Positions 17,548 through 27,921 are shown, numbered from the stretch's first letter. The stretch is DNA of 64,000 nucleotides from CADEED01 sp036274075 (GCA_036274075.1 DASUGK010000115.1:38496-102495); one strand, 5' to 3'. Made by a program: numbers and translations. Notes: generated by a model from the letters alone, not told the origin.

Positions 17548-18678
17548 ATGCCCATCACGATCGGTGCGCTGAAGGAAAGCGCGCCTGGTGAAACTCGCGT
17601 CAGTCTCGTGCCCGAAGTCGTGGACAAGTTCACGGCTGCCGGCGTCCGGGTCGTGCTGGAACCGGGGGCCGGCGCGCGCGCCCAGTTCCCGGATGCGCTC
17701 TACAAGAAAGGTGAATGGGCCGGTAGTTCGGCCGCCATCCTCTCGCAGGCCGACGTGCTGCTGACCGTCGCTCCCCTCGGCCTCGAACAGATCGGCCAGC
17801 TCAAGCCCGGCGCCGTGGTGGTGGGCTTCCTGCAGCCGCATGCCCGGCAGGCCGAGGTCAAGGCCCTGCGCGACCGCAAGATCACCAGCTTCGCCGTGGA
17901 GCTGATCCCGCGCATTTCCCGTGCCCAGAGCATGGATGGCCTGTCCTCGCAGGCGGCCCTGGCGGGTTACAAGGCCGTGCTCATCGCCGCTAACAACCTC
18001 GAAAAGTTCATGCCCATGCTGACCACGGCCGCCGGCACCATCCGCCCGGCCCAGGCGCTGGTCATCGGCGCCGGTGTGGCCGGCCTGCAGGCCATCGCCA
18101 CGGCACGCCGCCTGGGCGCGGTGGTCGAGGCCTACGACGTCCGCAGCGCCACTCGCGAACAGGTGAAATCGCTGGGCGCCAAGTTCGTCGAGACCGGGGT
18201 CAGCGCCGACGGCGCCGGCGGCTACGCGCGCGAGCTCACCCCCGAGGAGAAGGCCAGGCAGCAGGAGGCCCTGGATTCACGGATTGCAGCCGCCGACGCG
18301 GTCATTTCGACGGCCTCGGTGCCCGGCCGCAAGGCCCCGGTCATCATTTCGAAGGGTGCCGTCGAGCGCATGCGCGCCGGCTCGGTGATCGTCGACATTG
18401 CCGCCGAGCAGGGTGGCAACTGCGAGCTGACCAAGGCCGGCGAAACCGTGGTCAGCGCCAATGGCGTGAAGGTCATCGGGCCCGTGAACCTGCCCGGCAG
18501 CCTGGCCTACAACGCCAGCGAAATGTACGCCCGGAACCTGTTCAACTTCCTCAAGCCCGCCATCGACAAGTCGGGCGAGCTGAAGATCGACTGGAACGAC
18601 GAAGTGTTCGCCGGCGCCGTGCTCACGCATGACGGCGTCATCAGGCACGAAGCCACGCGCAAGGCCGTGGAGGGATAA
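17548..18678 (+). CDS. pntAA: NAD(P) transhydrogenase subunit alpha, part 1 (NAD-binding domain I)
   Basis: A 376-residue soluble subunit that binds NAD(H) for the proton-translocating transhydrogenase (NADH + NADP+ to NAD+ + NADPH, driven by the proton gradient). ATG 17548 has GGGGAG about 10 bases upstream. The alanine-dehydrogenase/PNT N-terminal domain occupies about 1-135, and the Rossmann site is 'VIGAGVAGLQAIATARRLGA' near 172-191. 'RAQSMDGLSSQAALAGYKAV' is a family hallmark. It ends after domain I, with the membrane part on a separate gene, as in the three-polypeptide enzyme of Rhodospirillum rubrum and unlike the fused PntA of E. coli. It starts a three-gene operon with pntAB and pntB. 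Confidence 0.95.
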   Translation: MPITIGALKESAPGETRVSLVPEVVDKFTAAGVRVVLEPGAGARAQFPDALYKKGEWAGSSAAILSQADVLLTVAPLGLEQIGQLKPGAVVVGFLQPHARQAEVKALRDRKITSFAVELIPRISRAQSMDGLSSQAALAGYKAVLIAANNLEKFMPMLTTAAGTIRPAQALVIGAGVAGLQAIATARRLGAVVEAYDVRSATREQVKSLGAKFVETGVSADGAGGYARELTPEEKARQQEALDSRIAAADAVISTASVPGRKAPVIISKGAVERMRAGSVIVDIAAEQGGNCELTKAGETVVSANGVKVIGPVNLPGSLAYNASEMYARNLFNFLKPAIDKSGELKIDWNDEVFAGAVLTHDGVIRHEATRKAVEG

Positions 18679-18681
18679 GAC

Positions 18682-18996
18682 ATGACCGGAATCGTTGCGC
18701 TCTACATCTTCATGCTCGCGGCCTTCACCGGCTACGAAATCATCGCCAAGGTGCCGGTCATCCTGCACACCCCGCTGATGTCGGGATCCAACTTCGTGCA
18801 CGGCATCGTGCTGGTGGGCGCCATGGTGGCGCTCGGTGGCGCGGTGACGCCGCTCGAGAAGGTCATCGGCTTCATCGGCGTGCTGCTGGCCGCGGGCAAC
18901 GCGGTCGGTGGCTACGTGGTCACCGAGCGCATGCTCGAGATGTTCAAGTCGTCCGGCGCCAGGAAGACCCAGGCAGAAAACAAGGGCGGGCACTAA
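18682..18996 (+). CDS. pntAB: NAD(P) transhydrogenase subunit alpha, part 2 (membrane)
   Basis: A 104-residue integral membrane subunit with three or four helices ('GIVALYIFMLAAFTGYEII', 'GIVLVGAMVALGG', 'VIGFIGVLLAAGNAVGGYVV'). It supplies the N-terminal half of the proton channel, domain II. 'VPVILHTPLMSGSNFVHGI' is the conserved loop of this subunit. It begins 3 bp after the pntAA stop, and its own stop shares one base with the pntB start (TAATG), so translation of the three subunits is likely coupled. Confidence 0.95.
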   Translation: MTGIVALYIFMLAAFTGYEIIAKVPVILHTPLMSGSNFVHGIVLVGAMVALGGAVTPLEKVIGFIGVLLAAGNAVGGYVVTERMLEMFKSSGARKTQAENKGGH

Positions 18997-20429
18997 TGGA
19001 AGAGGTCATGCAAGCGCCGGGGTTCGCGACGCGATACCTGGTCATCGACATCAGCTACTTCCTCACGGCCGTGCTGTTCATCATGGGCCTCAAGCGCATG
19101 AGTTCGCCCGTGACCGCACGCAGCGGCATCCTGTGGGCCGGCGCGGGCATGCTCGTGGCCACGCTCGTCACATTCATCTACCCGGGGATGGGCAACTTCG
19201 AGCTCATCATCGCCGCGATTGTCGTGGGCACCATCATCGCCTGGTGGAGCGGCAAGAAGGTCGCCATGACCGACATGCCGCAGATGATCGCGCTGTACAA
19301 CGGCATGGGCGGCGGCGCGGCCGCGGCCATCGCCGCGGTGGAGCTGTACCGCGCGGCCTTCGCGAACCAGGCGAACCAGGCCGTGGCGCACAGCACCGTG
19401 GTCATGTCGCTGGCCGTGGTCGGCGGCATCATCGGCGCCATCTCCTTCAGCGGTAGTTTGATCGCCTGGGCCAAGCTGCAGGGCGTGATCAACAAGACCG
19501 TGCGCTTCGGCGGCCAGAAGATTGTGAACGGCGCGCTGTTCCTCGGCTCGCTGGGCGTGGGCGTGATCGTGGTGATGCACCATGGCGCTGATCCCCTGCA
19601 CGTCTCGCTGATCTTCGCGCTGGCGCTGCTGTTCGGCATCGCCATGACGCTGCCCATCGGCGGCGCCGACATGCCGGTGGTGATATCGCTGTACAACGCG
19701 CTCACCGGCCTCGCCGTCGCATTCGAAGGCTTCGTCATGAACAACGCCGCGATGATCATCGCGGGCACGGTCGTCGGCTCGGCCGGCACGCTGCTCACGC
19801 AGCTCATGGCCAAGGCCATGAACCGTTCGCTGGCCAACGTGCTGTTCTCGGACTTCGGCTCCGGTGGCGGCGCGGTCGCCACGGAAGTGAAGGGTTCGAT
19901 GAAGCCCATCGAGGCCTCGGACGTGGGTGTCATGATGGCCTTCGCCGGCAAGGTCATCGTCGTTCCCGGCTACGGCATGGCCGTGGCGCAGGCCCAGCAC
20001 AAGGTCTGGGAGCTGTGCCAGCTGCTCATCGATCGCGGCGTCACGGTGAAATTCGCCATCCACCCGGTGGCGGGCCGCATGCCCGGCCACATGAACGTGC
20101 TGCTGGCCGAGGCGGGCGTGCCCTACGACCTGATCTCCGACCTCGATGAGATCAACGCCGAGTTCGAAACCGCCGACGTGGCCCTCATCATCGGCGCCAA
20201 CGACGTCGTCAACCCGGTGGCGCGCACCGACAAGTCCAGCCCCATCTACGGCATGCCGATCCTGAACGCCGACAAGGCGAAGAACGTCATCGTCATCAAG
20301 CGCGGCCAGGGCGCGGGCTTCTCGGGCATCGAGAACGCACTCTTCTTCCTCGACAACACGCGCATGTTGTACGGCGACGGCCAGAAGGCGGCCGCGGAGC
20401 TGGTCAACGCCGTCAAGGCCGTGGGCTAG
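18996..20429 (+). CDS. pntB: NAD(P) transhydrogenase subunit beta
   Basis: A 477-residue subunit. Residues ~15-270 form about eight membrane helices (rest of domain II, proton path). The C-terminal ~200 residues are soluble domain III, which binds NADP(H) in the inverted orientation. Domain III motifs include 'VPGYGMAVAQAQHKVWEL', 'HPVAGRMPGHMNVLLAEAGVPYD', 'IIGANDVVNPVA' and 'VIKRGQGAGFSGIENALFF'. Together with PntAA and PntAB it forms a complete enzyme for making NADPH. The gene ends the operon; a modest GGGG/CCCC inverted repeat follows but lacks a convincing U tract. Confidence 0.96.
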   Translation: MEEVMQAPGFATRYLVIDISYFLTAVLFIMGLKRMSSPVTARSGILWAGAGMLVATLVTFIYPGMGNFELIIAAIVVGTIIAWWSGKKVAMTDMPQMIALYNGMGGGAAAAIAAVELYRAAFANQANQAVAHSTVVMSLAVVGGIIGAISFSGSLIAWAKLQGVINKTVRFGGQKIVNGALFLGSLGVGVIVVMHHGADPLHVSLIFALALLFGIAMTLPIGGADMPVVISLYNALTGLAVAFEGFVMNNAAMIIAGTVVGSAGTLLTQLMAKAMNRSLANVLFSDFGSGGGAVATEVKGSMKPIEASDVGVMMAFAGKVIVVPGYGMAVAQAQHKVWELCQLLIDRGVTVKFAIHPVAGRMPGHMNVLLAEAGVPYDLISDLDEINAEFETADVALIIGANDVVNPVARTDKSSPIYGMPILNADKAKNVIVIKRGQGAGFSGIENALFFLDNTRMLYGDGQKAAAELVNAVKAVG

Positions 20430-20598
20430 GCAGCCGCAGATCCGGGGGCGAACCCCTCCCTCGGAAAGGTGCATCGGCGGTCACCGGGGTCTATATTTTC
20501 GGTGCGATGCGAGCCGGGGGACGGCACCGAGCTCGCGCGCTACCAGGCAATTGCACAGGGACTGCAGGTTGTAGGCGAGGGAGCGCTGGGGAGCCAGC

Positions 20599-21615
20599 TT
20601 GTCGCATCGGCGCATGGGCCTGTTTCTTGCCTGCCTCGTGGCAGCCGGGGCCGCCTGCGCGCAGGATTCCGCGCCCACCGTCGAGTCCCTGATCACGCTC
20701 AACGCAAAGCAGCGTGAAAACACGCTGGCTGCCATCCGCAATTCACGCAATGCCGACGCCACGCTGCTTGCGCTGAGCACGCAGGCCGCGACCCGGGCCG
20801 AGGCGCGCCGCCAGTCAGGCCAGCCGCCGCTGTTCGCCGGCTGCCTGCGGGGCGATGAGTTCGAGCTGGGCGCCCAGCTCGGCCTCGCGCGCGCGTCCTA
20901 CGACAGCAAGGCCTACCGCGCGCTGGCCGCCGAATACCGCCGCCTGACGACCGCACTGCGCACGGCGCTGTCGTCTGCGCGTTCGAGCGGCAACTGGCGC
21001 AAGCGCTTTTCGCACCTGGGCCACTGGATCAGCGATTGGGAACGCGCCAAGGACCCGGCGACGCGCGAGTTGCTGGAACGCACGCTGGTCGACCAGGGCA
21101 TCCGCGCCTCGCTGAGCGCGTTCGACGGCGCGAAGATCTACGGCAAGACGCGCGCCGCGGCCGCGCTGCGCGCCTACGACGAATACCTGTTCAATCTCAT
21201 GTGCACGGCCGACGAGGACAATCTCCGCTGGCTGCGCGGCCAGGTGGCGCGTAATGGCTGGTTCGACATCAGCCGCTACGGCGCCGCCGCCGACCAGGCG
21301 GCGTGGCTCATGGTGCAGCATGCCGACGGCGACCATGCCTACCAGGCGTACATCGTCAGCGTGCTCGCCCCGAAAGCCACGACCCACGAGACCAATCCGC
21401 AGAACTTCGCGTTCCTCAGCGACCACGTCGCGGTGCGCTCCGGCGAGCCGCAGACCTATGCCACGCAGATGGAATGCGTGGACGGAGAATGGCTCGCGCC
21501 CCAGGTCGACTCACCCGAGAACCTCGATGCGCGGCGCGCCTCGGTGGGGCTGCCGCCTTACCGCGTGCAGGTCAGCCAGCGGCGCAATCTCCACTGCGCG
21601 CAGAAGTCCCGCTGA
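20599..21615 (+). CDS. Exported DUF6624-like protein
   Basis: A 338-residue protein. TTG 20599 is favoured over ATG 20614 because GGGAG (20589-20593) sits 5 bases before the TTG. A signal peptide of about 20 residues ends at 'GAACAQD'; Cys20 could be a lipid site or just precede signal-peptidase cleavage. The C-terminal third carries a pattern I associate with DUF6624: 'GAAADQAAWLMVQHADGD', 'FLSDHVAVRSGEPQTYATQ' and a closing 'RRASVGLPP'. The biochemical role of that family is unknown. The middle is helical and charged. The 3' end overlaps the convergent aldolase gene by 44 bp. Confidence 0.7.
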   Translation: MSHRRMGLFLACLVAAGAACAQDSAPTVESLITLNAKQRENTLAAIRNSRNADATLLALSTQAATRAEARRQSGQPPLFAGCLRGDEFELGAQLGLARASYDSKAYRALAAEYRRLTTALRTALSSARSSGNWRKRFSHLGHWISDWERAKDPATRELLERTLVDQGIRASLSAFDGAKIYGKTRAAAALRAYDEYLFNLMCTADEDNLRWLRGQVARNGWFDISRYGAAADQAAWLMVQHADGDHAYQAYIVSVLAPKATTHETNPQNFAFLSDHVAVRSGEPQTYATQMECVDGEWLAPQVDSPENLDARRASVGLPPYRVQVSQRRNLHCAQKSR

Positions 21616-22519
21616 GCGATGGCAGAACGGGCCGCGTGGCCTTGCATTGCTCGACGCGCGCGATCACGTCGGCGCGGCGCGCACCTTCCAGCGGCAGGCG
21701 CGGCATGCGAACCCGCTCCGAACCGCGGCCCATGATCTGCTCGGCGAGCTTGATGGACTGCACCAGGTCATGGTCGGCATCGAGGTGCAGCAGCGGCATG
21801 AACCAGCGGTAGATGCGCCGCGCCTCGTCCCAGTCGCCGCGTCGCGCCGCCGCGACCATGGCCACGGACTCGCGCGGGAATGCACTGGTGAGCCCCGAGA
21901 CCCAGCCGCGTGCTCCCAGCAGGAGTCCTTCCAGCGCCACGTCGTCGAGCCCCGCGAGCAACGTGTAGCGATCGCCGAAGCGATTGATGATGTCGGTGAA
22001 GCGGCGCGGATCCGGCGCGCTCTCCTTGAGCGCCACGATGTTGGGGATGGCCGCCAGCCGCTCGAGCGTTTCGACCCCGATCGACACGCGGTACGCCGGC
22101 GGATTGTTGTACAGCATGATGGGCAGCGCGGTGGCTTCCGCCACCGCGCGGAAATGTGCGTACAACTCGGCGGGCGTCGGCACGTACACCATCGCCGGCA
22201 GCACCATCAGGGCGCCGATGCCGAGTTTCTCGGCGTCGCGCGCGAATTCCACGGCGCGATCCGTGGTCAGCTCGGATACACCTGCCACCAGCGGCACGCG
22301 CCCGCCGACCGCGTCGATGCCGGCGCGCAGCGCCAGCCGTTTCTCCTCGGGCTGCAGTGAATTGTTCTCTCCCACGGTGCCGAGCAGCACCAAGCCGTCG
22401 ACGCCGTCCGCGACCAGGGCGGTCAGCGTCCTGTGGCAGGCGGGAATATCCAGTGAAAGGTCGGCGGCGAATTGCGTGGTTGCCGCGGGATAGACGCCGT
22501 GCCAGAGGGGCTTGGCCAA
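21572..22519 (-). CDS. Dihydrodipicolinate synthase/N-acetylneuraminate lyase family aldolase
   Basis: A 315-residue class I aldolase-type (beta/alpha)8 enzyme. TTG 22519 is supported by AAGGAG seven bases upstream. Key residues are the Schiff-base Lys165 in 'IVALKESAPD', Tyr137 in 'IMLYNNPPAY' and the substrate-carboxylate loop 'GTVGEN' (47-52), where true DapA usually has GTTGE. That difference, and the lack of nearby lysine-biosynthesis genes, argue for another 2-keto acid lyase or dehydratase of the superfamily, for example in hydroxyproline or sugar-acid breakdown. The exact substrate cannot be named. The last ~20 residues, overlapping the neighbouring gene, look like a non-conserved extension. 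Confidence 0.88.
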   Translation of the reverse strand: MAKPLWHGVYPAATTQFAADLSLDIPACHRTLTALVADGVDGLVLLGTVGENNSLQPEEKRLALRAGIDAVGGRVPLVAGVSELTTDRAVEFARDAEKLGIGALMVLPAMVYVPTPAELYAHFRAVAEATALPIMLYNNPPAYRVSIGVETLERLAAIPNIVALKESAPDPRRFTDIINRFGDRYTLLAGLDDVALEGLLLGARGWVSGLTSAFPRESVAMVAAARRGDWDEARRIYRWFMPLLHLDADHDLVQSIKLAEQIMGRGSERVRMPRLPLEGARRADVIARVEQCKATRPVLPSLSGTSARSGDCAAG

Positions 22520-22568
22520 TCAGCTGCTCCTTGGAGATTTCTTATGCGGCATCTCAGCGGCATCGAGA

Positions 22569-23102
22569 TCAGTGATCGCGGTGCTTGGCGAAGGCGATGC
22601 GGTCGAGCACGCCGAGCAATACGGCCGACAGGACGAAGGTCATGTGCAGGATGATGTACCACATGATCTGCGCGTCCGTGTACGTGCTGTCTTCCTGGGT
22701 TCCAACCTTCATGAAGATTCGCAACAGGTGGATCGAGGAAATCGCCACGATGCTGGCCGCCACCTTGAGCTTGAGCGTGCCGGCATCGAGTTTGCCCAAC
22801 CAGCTGAGCGAGTCCGAACCTTTGGCGTCGATGGTGGACACGAAGTTCTCGTAGCCCGAGAACATAACCATGACGATGAGGCTGCCGACGAGGACGATGT
22901 CGATCATGGCTAGCACGGTGAGCACCAGGTCCTGCTCTTCCATTTCCAGCAGGCCGTGGAAAACCTCCCAGGCCGCCTGGAAAAACTTTACGCCCAATGC
23001 CAACAGCGCCAGTGAAAGGCCCAGGAACAAGGGCGCGAGCAACCAGCGCGAACTGAACAGGACCTTTTCGAAAATTTCTTCAGACTTGGACGCCACTGGC
23101 AC
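22569..23102 (-). CDS. UPF0114 (YqhA/TIGR00645) membrane protein
   Basis: A 177-residue inner-membrane protein, GTG start at 23102 (a second GTG lies two codons in). Three or four transmembrane helices are visible ('WLLAPLFLGLSLALLALGV', 'LVLTVLAMIDIVLVGSLIVMV', 'IMWYIILHMTFVLSAVLLGVL'). The conserved block 'MVMFSGYENFVS' followed by 'LKLKVAASIVAISSIHLLR' marks the UPF0114 family. Function is not established. It lies 49 bp upstream of the aldolase gene in the same direction. Confidence 0.88.
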   Translation of the reverse strand: MPVASKSEEIFEKVLFSSRWLLAPLFLGLSLALLALGVKFFQAAWEVFHGLLEMEEQDLVLTVLAMIDIVLVGSLIVMVMFSGYENFVSTIDAKGSDSLSWLGKLDAGTLKLKVAASIVAISSIHLLRIFMKVGTQEDSTYTDAQIMWYIILHMTFVLSAVLLGVLDRIAFAKHRDH

Positions 23103-23181
23103 GCTCCGGCTGTTGACGAGGCGCGCGTATTGTAGCCAAACGATGCCGGTTGGTAGGCTCCTCTCGACACGGAGGTATCAC

Positions 23182-23661
23182 ATGCTCAAGCGCCGCGATC
23201 TCTTCACCGCCCTGGCCGCCTCGGCCATCACGCTGGCCTGTGTTTCCATCGCCCAGCAGCCCGCCAAGCTGCTCGATTCGACGGCCTGGAAATGGGAGGA
23301 CATGCCGGCGAAGAAGACCGACGTCGGCGAACTGCGATCGGTCGTGCGCGAGCCCACGCGCACGCTCGACGAACTCGAGATGCACATCACCACGCTGAAT
23401 CCGCACACCGCCTCGCATGCGCCGCACACGCATCCCAACGAGGAGATGGTCATCGTGCGCGAGGGCACGCTGCAGGCGCACGTGAACGGCAGGGAGATCG
23501 TCGTCGGGCCGGGATCGGTGTTGTTCTTCGCCTCGATGCAGCCACACGCGGTGCAGAACGTCGGCGACGGGCCGGCCAGCTACTTCGTCATCAACTGGAA
23601 GAGCACGGCCGGCGGAACGAAGCAGATCCCGAAACCGCCCTCGGGCCCCAGCGTCCAATAG
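23182..23661 (+). CDS. Exported cupin-domain protein
   Basis: A 159-residue protein with GGAGG seven bases before ATG 23182. The N-terminus 'MLKRRDLFTALAASAIT' is a twin-arginine-like export signal, which would fit a cofactor-bearing protein folded before export. A single cupin barrel follows: motif 1 with metal ligands in 'HAPHTHPNEEMVIVREG' and motif 2 in 'GSVLFFASMQPHAVQNVG'. The three His and one Glu in motif 1 plus the His in motif 2 form a typical metal site. The substrate is unknown. It converges on the DUF3106 gene. Confidence 0.85.
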   Translation: MLKRRDLFTALAASAITLACVSIAQQPAKLLDSTAWKWEDMPAKKTDVGELRSVVREPTRTLDELEMHITTLNPHTASHAPHTHPNEEMVIVREGTLQAHVNGREIVVGPGSVLFFASMQPHAVQNVGDGPASYFVINWKSTAGGTKQIPKPPSGPSVQ

Positions 23662-23688
23662 CCTGCTGGTGCCGGGCGGCCTGCGCCC

Positions 23689-24219
23689 TCACTGCGGCGG
23701 AGGCTGCGGACGCCGGGCACGGCGGCGCTCCAGCCAGCGCTGGCGTTCCTCCGGCGTGGCGTTGTGCCAGCGTTCGCGCAGGCGACGGCGCTGTTCCGGC
23801 GTCAGCTTCTTGAAGTCGCGATAACCCTCGCGCACGCGCTGCTGCTGCTCGGGCGGCAGGTCGCGGAAGCGGTGCCAGCGCTTTCGAGCAAGCTCGCGTT
23901 GCTCGGGCGTGAGTTCCTGCCAGCGCTGGAAGCGCGCCCGCGCGCGTTCCCGCTGTTCGGGCGTCATCGACATCCAGCGGCGCGTGCCGCGCATCAGGCG
24001 TTGCTGCTGGTCGGGGGGAAGCGTGTCCCAGCGATCGCTGTAACGGCTGAGTAGCTTCTGCTCCTCCGCGCTCAGCGACTTCCACTCGACACGCGCCGGC
24101 GGCTCGGCGGCCGGCGATTCGGCGCGGCTGCGCCCTACCAGCGCGAGATTCAGGCCGACCGCGACCAGCGCGGCCAGCGCCGCGCGGCGGGTGGGTGAGA
24201 AATTTCGCGGCTTACTCAT
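23689..24219 (-). CDS. DUF3106 periplasmic protein with LTPEQR repeats
   Basis: A 176-residue protein with an N-terminal signal ('RRAALAALVAVGLNLALVGRSRAES'). The rest is a highly charged helical rod made of repeats around '(L/M)(T/P)PEQR' spaced about 14-19 residues ('MTPEQRERARARF', 'LTPEQRELARKRW', 'LPPEQQQRVREGY', 'LTPEQRRRLRERW', 'ATPEERQRWLERR'). The pattern resembles CpxP/Spy-like LTxxQ rods, so a periplasmic sensing or chaperone role is possible but inferred. It is the last gene of a sigma factor operon; its ATG overlaps the preceding stop (ATGA). Confidence 0.85.
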   Translation of the reverse strand: MSKPRNFSPTRRAALAALVAVGLNLALVGRSRAESPAAEPPARVEWKSLSAEEQKLLSRYSDRWDTLPPDQQQRLMRGTRRWMSMTPEQRERARARFQRWQELTPEQRELARKRWHRFRDLPPEQQQRVREGYRDFKKLTPEQRRRLRERWHNATPEERQRWLERRRARRPQPPPQ

Positions 24220-24425
24220 TTGTCGGGCTCGTCGTTCTCATCGTTCCGGGGCGGCGGCGCCTTGGGCTGCGGCTTGCGCGTGCCGGCGATCCTTTCGAAA
24301 TCACCATTCGCGAGGAAATCGGAGAAATCTTCGCCCTGCGATTCATCGTTGACCTCGTCGATGCCACCGAGGAACTCCAGCAGGTCTTCCTCGGGCTCAT
24401 CTTTCTTGTCCTGCGGATCGCTCAC
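24216..24425 (-). CDS. Small acidic hypothetical protein in sigma factor operon
   Basis: A 69-residue protein. GTG 24425 is preferred over the longer ATG 24449 because its GTGA overlaps the stop of the upstream anti-sigma-like gene. It has no signal peptide or membrane helix and is rich in Asp and Glu in its first half ('KKDEPEEDLLEFLGGIDEVNDE'), then Pro and Lys. Function unknown. Tight overlaps on both sides make it a real operon member, and an adaptor role between sigma and DUF3106 protein is conceivable. Confidence 0.65.
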   Translation of the reverse strand: MSDPQDKKDEPEEDLLEFLGGIDEVNDESQGEDFSDFLANGDFERIAGTRKPQPKAPPPRNDENDEPDK

Positions 24426-24784
24426 GATTCCACTTCGCCCGCGGCCCATTCATAGAACTCGAGGTCTTCGCCCTCGGCCACGATCTCCGCGTCGGCGTCG
24501 CTCAGGAATTCCAGGTCCTCGTTCAGCGCGGCGACGGGCGCGGTCGCGGTCGGCCGCGTGCCGCCGGTCCACGTCATCACGGCGAGCACGGCCACGGCCG
24601 CCGCGGCGCCGGCCGGCGCGAAGAACCACCAGCGTGACCGCGCCGGGCGCTGCAATTGTTCGAGCGCCGCGTGGCGCGCCTGCGTCAGCTTCGACAAGGT
24701 GCGGCCGTCGAGGCGCGAGGCGCTCTCGTCGAGCACTTCGCGCGTGCGTTTCTCGAAGCCGCTGTCCTGTGTTTCCTGGTTCAT
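24422..24784 (-). CDS. Small membrane anti-sigma-like protein (DUF3619-like)
   Basis: A 120-residue protein encoded 9 bp after the sigma factor gene. The first ~45 residues are helical and charged ('KRTREVLDESASRLDGRTLSKLTQARHAALEQL'), followed by one transmembrane helix at about 53-70 ('FFAPAGAAAAVAVLAVM') and a short acidic periplasmic tail. This layout and its position right after an ECF sigma gene suggest it is the anti-sigma or membrane partner. There are no zinc ligands. Confidence 0.7.
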   Translation of the reverse strand: MNQETQDSGFEKRTREVLDESASRLDGRTLSKLTQARHAALEQLQRPARSRWWFFAPAGAAAAVAVLAVMTWTGGTRPTATAPVAALNEDLEFLSDADAEIVAEGEDLEFYEWAAGEVES

Positions 24785-24793
24785 GTGCGGACC

Positions 24794-25330
24794 TTAGATC
24801 ACTTCGCCCAACCGCGCGCGCAACGTCTCGAGCGCGCGGAAATAATGCGTCTTCACGCTGCCCTCTGAGCAGCCCATGGCGCTCGCCGTCTCGCTGACGT
24901 CGAGCCCCTCGAAATTCCGGAGCAGGAAGGCCTGCTTCTGGCGCGCCGGCAGCTCGGCCACGGCGGTTTCGAGCACGCCGATGGCTTCGTCCAGCTCCAG
25001 CCGCCGCGCCGGCGTCGGTTCATGGCCGGGCGCCTGCGCGATCGGGTCGTATTCCTCGTCGTCCTCGGCATCGCGTGACGGCAACCAGGCCATGATGCGG
25101 CCGCGTACCGTGCGCCGCCGCTGGAAGTCGCGAATGCAGTTGGCGAGGATGCGGTAGAACAGCGGCCGCCACTCCTCGCTGCTGCGCGAGGCATAGGACT
25201 GCACCAGCTTCATCATGGAGTCCTGTACCGCGTCGAGCGCATCGTCGTCATTGCGCAGGCTCAGCTGCGCAATCTTGAAGGCGCGCTTCTCGACACCGGA
25301 CAGAAACTGTTCGAGCGCGCGGCTACTCAT
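24794..25330 (-). CDS. ECF-type RNA polymerase sigma factor
   Basis: A 178-residue sigma factor. ATG 25330 has AGGAG just upstream, so the longer open frame to 25471 is not used. Region 2 ('FKIAQLSLRNDDDALDAVQDSMMKLVQSYASR', 'PLFYRILANCIRDFQRRR') and region 4 ('AVAELPARQKQAFLLRNFEGLDVSETASAMGCSEGSVKTHYFRAL') are complete, with an acidic linker between. It heads a four-gene operon with the anti-sigma-like, small acidic and DUF3106 genes. An arrangement of ECF sigma, small membrane partner and DUF3106 is, to my knowledge, seen in other gammaproteobacteria. Confidence 0.88.
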   Translation of the reverse strand: MSSRALEQFLSGVEKRAFKIAQLSLRNDDDALDAVQDSMMKLVQSYASRSSEEWRPLFYRILANCIRDFQRRRTVRGRIMAWLPSRDAEDDEEYDPIAQAPGHEPTPARRLELDEAIGVLETAVAELPARQKQAFLLRNFEGLDVSETASAMGCSEGSVKTHYFRALETLRARLGEVI

Positions 25331-25518
25331 CCTCTCCTGGTCCCGACTTCGCTCGGCCCCGAAATCAGGCGCATGTTCGGGCGTGTTATAAACGCCGGCG
25401 AGCGTAACAAACGCGGTCATGAGCGGTGTAACGCGCTGCACGGCGATGCGTTGACCGCGTCGCTGCCGCACTGCGTTTCCGTGAATCAGGAACTTACGAA
25501 CACTCTCGCAGGCTGCCT

Positions 25519-25540
25519 GTCACGTGTCCGTCATGTGACA
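25519..25540. promoter_or_regulatory. Palindrome TGTCAC-N10-GTGACA
   Basis: Perfect 6-bp arms TGTCAC (25519-25524) and GTGACA (25535-25540) with a 10-bp gap, i.e. half-site centres about one and a half helical turns apart, as expected for a dimeric regulator. It lies about 190 bp before both flanking genes. No regulator is assigned. Confidence 0.35.
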
Positions 25541-25665
25541 AAAGGCCGCGGACGTCCAATCCCATAACTGGTTGTTTCGACTGGAAAGCCGCATATGTGC
25601 TCACGATTCGACCAGAGAAACGAGAAACTGCAAAAACACCGCATTTTTGTCGGCTGCGTCCGACT

Positions 25666-25700
25666 CCATCCACAGACTTATCCACACGCACTGTGGAAAA
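25666..25700. promoter_or_regulatory. Cluster of three DnaA-box-like sites upstream of priA
   Basis: Within 35 bp are CCATCCACA (25666-25674, 7 of 9 to the consensus), a perfect TTATCCACA (25678-25686) and, inverted after 5 bp, TTTTCCACA read on the minus strand (25692-25700). The consensus DnaA box is TTWTNCACA. The group ends 16 bp before the priA start codon, so DnaA binding would overlap the priA promoter or leader. Confidence 0.55.
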
Positions 25701-25716
25701 CCCTGAAGGCGCCCCC

Positions 25717-27917
<2,201 letters not shown>

Positions 27918-27921
<4 letters not shown>

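Larger units (their letters stand above)
25331..25716. other. Intergenic control region between sigma operon and priA
   Basis: A 386-bp gene-free stretch between divergent genes. It carries a palindrome (25519-25540) and a cluster of DnaA-box-like sites (25666-25700), listed separately. The left part, next to the sigma gene, contains two GTAAC-type repeats (near 25400 and 25429) and a TATAA-like stretch near 25387 that could belong to the sigma operon promoter on the minus strand. I cannot define that promoter precisely. The region is visibly more AT-rich than its surroundings, especially 25560-25700. Confidence 0.5.

Noticed and set aside
24423..24449. A longer start (ATG 24449) for the small acidic protein
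   Set aside because: It would overlap the upstream gene more than needed; GTG 24425 gives the standard GTGA stop/start overlap.
25560..25716. A chromosomal replication origin at the DnaA-box cluster
   Set aside because: Only three boxes, no dnaA, dnaN, gyrB or gidA/parAB neighbours and no clear AT-rich unwinding array; a regulatory role is more likely.
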